A DNA stretch of 64,000 nucleotides from Rhynchopus sp. YZ270_cl-10 (Eukaryota > Euglenozoa > Diplonemea > Diplonemida > Diplonemidae). The stretch is taken from contig OZ037836.1 in the NCBI GenBank assembly GCA_964035575.1, positions 620,001 to 684,000 of the forward strand, given 5' to 3'. A program made the translations under genes and the position numbers. The notes under the pieces are model-generated. The model was not told where the DNA came from. It ran no database searches and was given only the letters and a program-made list of their open reading frames with translations. Of the stretch, positions 58,376 to 64,000 are shown piece after piece; the stretch's first letter is position 1, and each line of letters opens with the position of its first letter.

Positions 58376-59977
58376 TAGGGGGTCCGACTCCCATGTAAAT
58401 TTTTGTCCATTTAATTATTTTTTCAGCATTGGGCCATTTCCCGGGCACCCCCGGGTGAATCCTGCCCCCAAAATAGGGTTTCTGGGCCCTGTGGGGCTAA
58501 ATTCACCCTCTAGGTACCCCAAAATATGAAAAAAATTGAAAAATATGGTGAAAAATCGGGTTTTTGGCCTTTTGGGCACTATGGCCAGTTTTGACTAAAT
58601 TTCCAAAAAAAAAATCAAAAAAAGCCCCAAGAATAGACGGAAAAAGGAGTCTCTGGCCACAATTTCGGCCCAAAAATGTGTTTTGAGTCCATTGCAAACG
58701 GTTTTTCGCCTTTTTGCCACTTTTTTTGACGATTTTTTGGTGTTTTTAGGTGCAAAAACAACCCCAGAACAACCCCAGAACAACCTCAGAACACTTTTTC
58801 ACCACATTCTGGATCAATATCTAGCCGAACTTTTTGCTGAAAACCTCCGAAAAACCACCCCTGTAAGTCAGATTATACCGAATGTTGCTCCAATTCCCAC
58901 AATAACACCCAAATCTACGGCAGAAAATCGGGGAAAAAAAACACACTTTTTTCAAAAGGTCGTCAGGCAGGGTTCCATCCCAGAACAACCCCAGAACACT
59001 TTTTCACCACATTCTGGGTCAATATCTAGCCGAACTTTTTGCTGAAAACCGCCGAAAAACCACCCCTGTGAGTCAGATTATACCGAATGGTGCTCCAATT
59101 CCCACAATAACACCCAAATCTACGTCAGAAAATCAGGGAAAAAAAACACACTTTTTTCAAAAAGCTCATTATGGAACCCTGCCTGACGACCTTTTGAAAA
59201 AAGTGTGTTTTTTTCCCCCGATTTTCTGACGTAGATTTGGGTGTTATTGTGGGAATTGGAGCACCATTCGGTATAATCTGACTTACAGGGGTGGTTTTTC
59301 GGCGGTTTTCAGCAAAAAGTTCGGCTAGATATTGACCCAGAATGTGGTGAAAAAGTGTTCTGGGGTTGTTCTGGGATGGAACCCTGCCTGACGACCTTTT
59401 GAAAAAAGTGTGTTTTTTTCCCCCGATTTTCTGCCGTAGATTTGGGTGTTATTGTGGGAATTGGAGCAACATTCGGTATAATCTGACTTACAGGGGTGGT
59501 TTTTCGGAGGTTTTCAGCAAAAAGTTCGGCTAGATATTGATCCAGAATGTGGTGAAAAAGTGTTCTGAGGTTGTTCTGGGGTTGTTCTGGGGTTGTTTTT
59601 GCACCTAAAAACACCAAAAAATCGTCAAAAAAAGTGGCAAAAAGGCAAAAAACCGTTTGCAATGGACTCAAAACACATTTTTGGGCCGAAATTGTGGCCA
59701 GAGACTCCTTTTTCCGTCTATTTTTGGGGCTTTTTTTGATTTTTTTTTTGGAAATTTAGTCAAAATTGGCCATAGTGCCCAAAAGGCCAAAAACCCGATT
59801 TTTCACCATATTTTTCAATTTTTTTCATATTTTGGGGTACCTAGAGGGTGAATTTAGCCCCACAGGGCCCAGAAACCCTATTTTGGGGGCAGGATTCACC
59901 CGGGGGTGCCCGGGAAATGGACCAATGCTGAAAAAATAATTAAATGGACAAAATTCCTTAAGGAGTCGGACCCCCTA
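58376..59977. mobile_element. 1.6-kb near-perfect palindrome (fold-back element)
   Basis: Arms 58376-59161 and 59192-59977 (about 786 bp each) are inverted copies with very few differences, around a 30-bp centre. The outer ends read TAGGGGGTCCGACTCC on both sides and abut C-runs (58358-58375; 59978-59993). Each arm contains its own tandem duplication of about 180 bp (CCAGAACACTTTTTCACCAC to GTCAGATTATACCG). No transposase; open frames in the arms mirror each other. Such symmetry implies recent origin or active gene conversion between the arms. Confidence 0.9.
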
Positions 59978-60005
59978 CCCCCCCCCCCCCCCCGCCATGG
60001 GTCTC

Positions 60006-60111
60006 CACTACTACTCCATCATGCTTCCACAAGGTGCAGTAGAGCACTGCGAAGAAGCCTTTGCTCAGAAAAAAAAAAGCACAAAGCTCGCGCAAAGTGA
60101 ATGCACAAACT
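60006..60111. repeat. Direct repeat flanking the palindrome, right copy
   Basis: Matches 58118-58228 with two or three differences. Longer than any normal target-site duplication. Confidence 0.9.
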
Positions 60112-62890
60112 AGAGATGTCAGCCCGGAAAAAGGAAGACTACCTAAAATAAAAGACTTTTTTTCCTTCCTTCAAAACTTCACGCATAACGCTTTTGGTAT
60201 TTGGGAGACACAACGATGCCAGCTTCTGTGGCAAAGGGAAAAAGGGAAAAAAAAGGGGGACAGGGAAATTTAGACTCCACGTTTTATCATTTGATATAAC
60301 GCTGGGTGTATGTTATCCTTTTGAATTTGGAAAAAAAAGGAATAGTTCTGAATGCAGACACCTGCGACGAAATTGAAACCGCACCCTACTTTTCCTTTTT
60401 ATGTTTTTCTCACCCCTCAAACAATGAAGCAATAAAAACAATAAAGACAAAAAGGGAGAGGTTGTGGTGAAACGCACACACCTCGACCTGTCGGTGAAGT
60501 GTGGCTCTACTCCAACCCGCCCCCAGAATAGAAGAATGAGAGTAGGGGTACGGTGTTCAATTTCCTTTTTAGCATTGCATGGAAATCATAAAGAAAAAAA
60601 AATGATCATTTTATTTTGTACGAATATGCAATATCGTCTGGAAATGAAAGACGCGTTCCTCGATTGCCATGAATCTTACCGTTTTCGCCTTCCCCCCTTT
60701 TGTGTTCCCCCGTACTTCAGGACGCGGGCTTTCGGGGGGTTTTCGGGAATTTTGGGTTTTGAAACATAAAATGGATAGATGCGATCAACAAACAACGAAT
60801 TAATATGTCATTTGCCCCCACAAACAATAACATAGTTATTTACCAACCCAACAAAGATAAAGCGTGACAACAATAAATAAAAGCAAAAAAAAAGAAGTAG
60901 TTTGAGGTTTTGTGAGGCACTCAACGAAGTGTGCCGGCTCTGTGGCGTCACGGAGCGACCAACACTCCCCAGTCATTTTTCTTGCGCATCCAGGAAAACT
61001 CGCGTATGCGACTAGGACCAAGAAAAGCTCCTGCGTCAGTTTTCTTTTTGATACACAAAAAAAAGACAAGGGAAAGGTGTGAAACGCACACACCTCTACC
61101 TGTCGGTGAAATGTGTGCCCACTCCGACCCGCCACCAGCATAGAAAAAGGAAGTGAGTTGGGGGTTAACAAGGAAGGGGAGATGCCAGCCTGGAAAAGGT
61201 GCAGTTGGCGGGGGAGAACACCTAAAATAAAAAAAGGGGGTGTTTATGCCCCCATCAGGAAAGGTGGTGAAGTGTTGACGCTTGTATCAGATGTGCAACA
61301 CATTCCAACAGCAAAGTGAAGCTGATAGTGCAAACGACTTCTGCATTTTTGTAGTACCTGCTTTTCGCGCAGGACTACCAAAAACACTACAACAAGACAG
61401 TCAACGTACGTACTGTGGGCCAGGGAGGCGCCACAGTACGGGTAGAGAGAGAGGGAGAGAGATTGTAAGAAAAGCTTAAAAAAGGGGACAAAAGGTGAAA
61501 AAAGCTTCTGTTTTTGTACTTTGTTACCATATTTTCACCAAACGGTGTGCGTAACTTTTAGAGGGAGAGAGAGAACTAACGGGGTGGGGTACAAACTGTA
61601 GTGTATTCTCAGGGGGTTTTTTTTGAACACCGTTCTATTCTCCAACCCTACAATGATAAATAGTAACTCTGATAGGTAAGTAAAAGGAAAAAAGGTTTTT
61701 TCGTTGATTGCCAATGATAATAAGCGTGAAGACAATTAAAAGCAAAAGTGAATTTGAGGTTTTACTCAACGAGTGTGTCCGGCTCTGTGGAGTCATTTCC
61801 TCTATGTAAGATACTACGGGTGCCAATAACTATCTTCACCCACACAGGAAAAACGGGGAACGAGATAGGGGGAGAGTTTGTTAGTTGTACGTAAAAATGT
61901 AAAAAATGCAATGAAAAATGAAACAACAACACACAGAGAGAACAAGGTTTTCTGACGGGAAACCATACTCCCTGTTGTGCTGCTTCTGTGGAAAGAAGTT
62001 GGGCATGATAAGAGATTCTTTGGTTCGATGAACCGAAGCCGCACCGTGCTGAGCACAAGCTAATACCAAGCAATGTATCCAGATACCTTTACTGGAACGG
62101 TGATTACGTGATTAAAAAGGGGGTGGTGGTGGAATTGATAGAGTGGAGAGGGGGAAAATCTAAACGTCCACTCTCTGTTGATTCTAAAAATGGGTAGGAA
62201 AAATCGCGAATAGAAAAAATGGGGAAAATGATGATAAATAAGAAACGAAATATTTTTTTCGTTGATCGCACCGTTTGTGAAGTGTGTAGAGACAAAATCA
62301 AAATTTTATTTTTCCTTCCTTCAAAACTTCACACACAACGCTTTTGGTTTTTGGAAGACACACAAGGTGCCAGGTTCTATGATATGCACGGAACCACCCT
62401 GCACCTGTTTGTCATATATATTGTTTCCCGTGCAATACATGAGGAAACGTTTCGCGTCGAAACTAGGGCTTTTTAAAGCTTTTTGATAAAAATTAGCGAG
62501 ATACAAAAACCAGCGCGTGTGGAAGAAAAAAGGAGAGGAAGATATTTTTTCTGATTCAAAGTGGTGTTTACGTTTTGGGTACGGGGCGGAGAATAAAATC
62601 TGTTCGATAAAAGAAACGCGAGCTTATTGTTTTATCTTGTTCAAAAAAAATTCTGGATAAGTTGTGTCGTGTTTACATCGCTCTCACCAAAAATTCGGGT
62701 ACACACACACGATTTCATTTCCTTCCCTACAACCTTTGCAAGGCAGTTGTCTCAAATACAAAGTGACTTGAAATACAAAAAACCCCTTCTGTGCACTGGT
62801 ACGTGACCAAGCACACTGGAATAAAGGAGAAGTTGAAAGTGAAAAAGAATGGCATTTGACCATTTTTGTTGTGATTAAAAAAAAGCTGTT
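60112..62890. other. Gene-free spacer with decayed copies of the dispersed modules
   Basis: Contains gene-flank modules at 60455-60595 and 61075-61150, an orphan A/B-flank module at 60625-60800, and the CTCTGTTGATTCTAAAA repeat at 62165-62245. Translated frames have no homology I recognise. 62580-62890 is the 3' flank of the last gene and partly resembles 20030-20090 (GTTTACGTTTTGGGTACGGG, inverted). Confidence 0.55.
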
Positions 62891-64000
62891 CTAACGCTTG
62901 CCACGAGAGTCAGACTTGGAGTACGACTTGGGTTCGGAGTCGGAGTGGGTGTGGTCAGGGGCACGGCGGCACTCACAGAAGGCCTCCCAGCTGTCCTGGG
63001 CCTGCTTCTGGCAGTCGGAGGTCTTGTCGGACTTCTCTGGGGTTGGTGTGGGTGCGTCGTCGGTGTGGGTGTGTCCGTCGTGGTCCTTGTTGCACAAGTG
63101 GACGTGGTGCTGGTTCCGCAGGTAGTACACCGGCTCAACAAGCTGGTCGTGGCTCCACACCACACCAAAGACTCCGTGCCAGCCCGCAACAGGGAGGTCG
63201 AGGAACTTGTGGATGGCCTTGGTCGCAAGGACGCCGTCGAGCGAGAGCTCGTTGAGGCAGGTGCCGTGGAAAGCACCGACATAGGCGGCGCGCAGGATGT
63301 CACCGATGTAGGCAAAGGCAGGGCGGTAGTAGATGCTGTCGACCCAGTGCTCCCTGTCCTGCACGCTGTCCTCCTTCAGGTTCTGCACAAGGAACACGTC
63401 GCGGTCTGCGCCCCCGGTGAGCTTGTCCTCATCGAAGGAGCGGTCGCGCTTCTCGTAGGCCTCCATGCGCTTCCAGTGGTCGCTGTCCAGCACAGAGAAG
63501 AAGGACCGGCGTGGCCGAACAATCGGGTCCGACACAAGGCTGTTGGTCTGGCGCCACATCGGCACCACCGCCACCCCGTTGCTGCCCGACAGCATGTCCT
63601 CCCCGTCCCCGCCGTGCATCTCGTCCGACTGCGACGCACTCTCAGGCTCGTCGTGGCCGTACACCCCGCGGCCCTTGTTGTGGTAGAAGGACAGGCCCTT
63701 GAGCGACGCGTCGAAGCTCACGTCGCCCAGCTCCTGCGCGCGTGACTTGAGTGCCGGGCGTGTCACACGGTCCTCAATCACCTTCTCCACAAAGTCGAGG
63801 TGCTCGTTCAGGGCCGTGTTGATTCCGCGCAGCCCGTACTCCGCCGACGGGTGGAACGGTGCGCCCTCAAAGGTGGCCACAACCACAAGCCCGTAGTCCC
63901 CCAGGAGCGAGTCCTTCCCGTCCCCGCCCTCAATCGTGTCGCAGCCCCACTTTGTGTACGGGAGGCTGTTCCACTCCCAGCGCTTCTTCAGGTTCCTGCC
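62891..64000 (-). CDS. Protein with RTX-like GGxGxD motifs, 3' part (runs off window edge)
   Basis: The frame is open from base 64000 to the stop at 62891-62893, giving 369 residues of a longer protein whose start is outside the window. Glycine-aspartate motifs of the calcium-binding RTX kind recur singly: EGGDGKDSLLGDYG, HGGDGEDMLSGSNG and LTGGADRDVFLVQ, each followed by a hydrophobic strand. Between them are Trp/Tyr-rich stretches (RNLKKRWEWNSLPYTKWGC; DREHWVDSIYYRPAFAYIG). The tail is hydrophilic, rich in His, Asp, Ser and Lys, with several Cys (CQKQAQDSWEAFCECRR). No membrane segment in the visible part. Such motifs are common in bacteria and rare in eukaryotes, so lateral origin is possible, but composition matches the other host genes. 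Function unknown; calcium-binding extracellular or lumenal protein is a guess. Confidence 0.7.
   Translation of the reverse strand, partial: GRNLKKRWEWNSLPYTKWGCDTIEGGDGKDSLLGDYGLVVVATFEGAPFHPSAEYGLRGINTALNEHLDFVEKVIEDRVTRPALKSRAQELGDVSFDASLKGLSFYHNKGRGVYGHDEPESASQSDEMHGGDGEDMLSGSNGVAVVPMWRQTNSLVSDPIVRPRRSFFSVLDSDHWKRMEAYEKRDRSFDEDKLTGGADRDVFLVQNLKEDSVQDREHWVDSIYYRPAFAYIGDILRAAYVGAFHGTCLNELSLDGVLATKAIHKFLDLPVAGWHGVFGVVWSHDQLVEPVYYLRNQHHVHLCNKDHDGHTHTDDAPTPTPEKSDKTSDCQKQAQDSWEAFCECRRAPDHTHSDSEPKSYSKSDSRGKR

Noticed and set aside
58683-59671. Two identical 120-residue frames in opposite orientation
   Set aside because: They are the two arms of the palindrome; no homology.

Overview
The window reads as nuclear DNA of a free-living-type protist. 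Host genes are long, single open frames of high GC. They are separated by long AT-rich tracts full of transposons and fold-back repeats, with no operons or Shine-Dalgarno sites. Every recognised host gene except one lies on the minus strand. The HSP70 start and the insert-bearing class III cyclase recall kinetoplastids, so a euglenozoan-like lineage is possible; this is a weak inference. One good GT-AG intron is predicted, in the plus-strand ART gene.

Layout. 1-1459: HSP70, cut by the window edge. 2.0-8.6 kb: three tandem genes (A broken, B and C whole) coding a ubiquitin-like N-terminus fused to 25-residue BspA-type leucine-rich repeats and ending in a CaaX-like Cys-Val-Cys-Met. 8.6-27.1 kb: a repeat desert holding a 10.6-kb nested transposon stack. 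Its bounded parts are a LINE relic, an intact DD37E mariner, an intact hAT with 8-bp target duplication, and two non-autonomous elements, one inside the other. 27.1-31.5 kb: the standout gene, a single 1446-residue protein joining secreted class I peroxidase, DOMON, cytochrome b561, cytochrome b5 and an adenylate cyclase. 32.4-34.1 kb: a pure 8-bp satellite split by a MITE. 36.3-40.1 kb: a secreted sushi/CUB-like/WD40 protein. 40.2-53.7 kb: two paralogous ubiquitin-like/LRR genes, D and F. D is split by a complete 7.8-kb LINE (OTU-bearing ORF1, endonuclease, reverse transcriptase). F is split by a 1.4-kb segment carrying an ADP-ribosyltransferase-like gene. 53.9-62.9 kb: a LINE relic, dispersed gene-flank modules and a 1.6-kb near-perfect palindrome. 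62.9-64 kb: 3' part of a gene with RTX-like GGxGxD motifs.

How the genes may work together (inference). The peroxidase-cyclase looks like a one-polypeptide redox sensor: peroxide and ferric/ascorbate chemistry outside, electrons through b-hemes in the membrane, cAMP inside. The ubiquitin-like/LRR family is multicopy, homogenised and repeatedly broken by insertions, the pattern of a fast-turnover family. Target-site duplications let most insertions be dated relative to one another.
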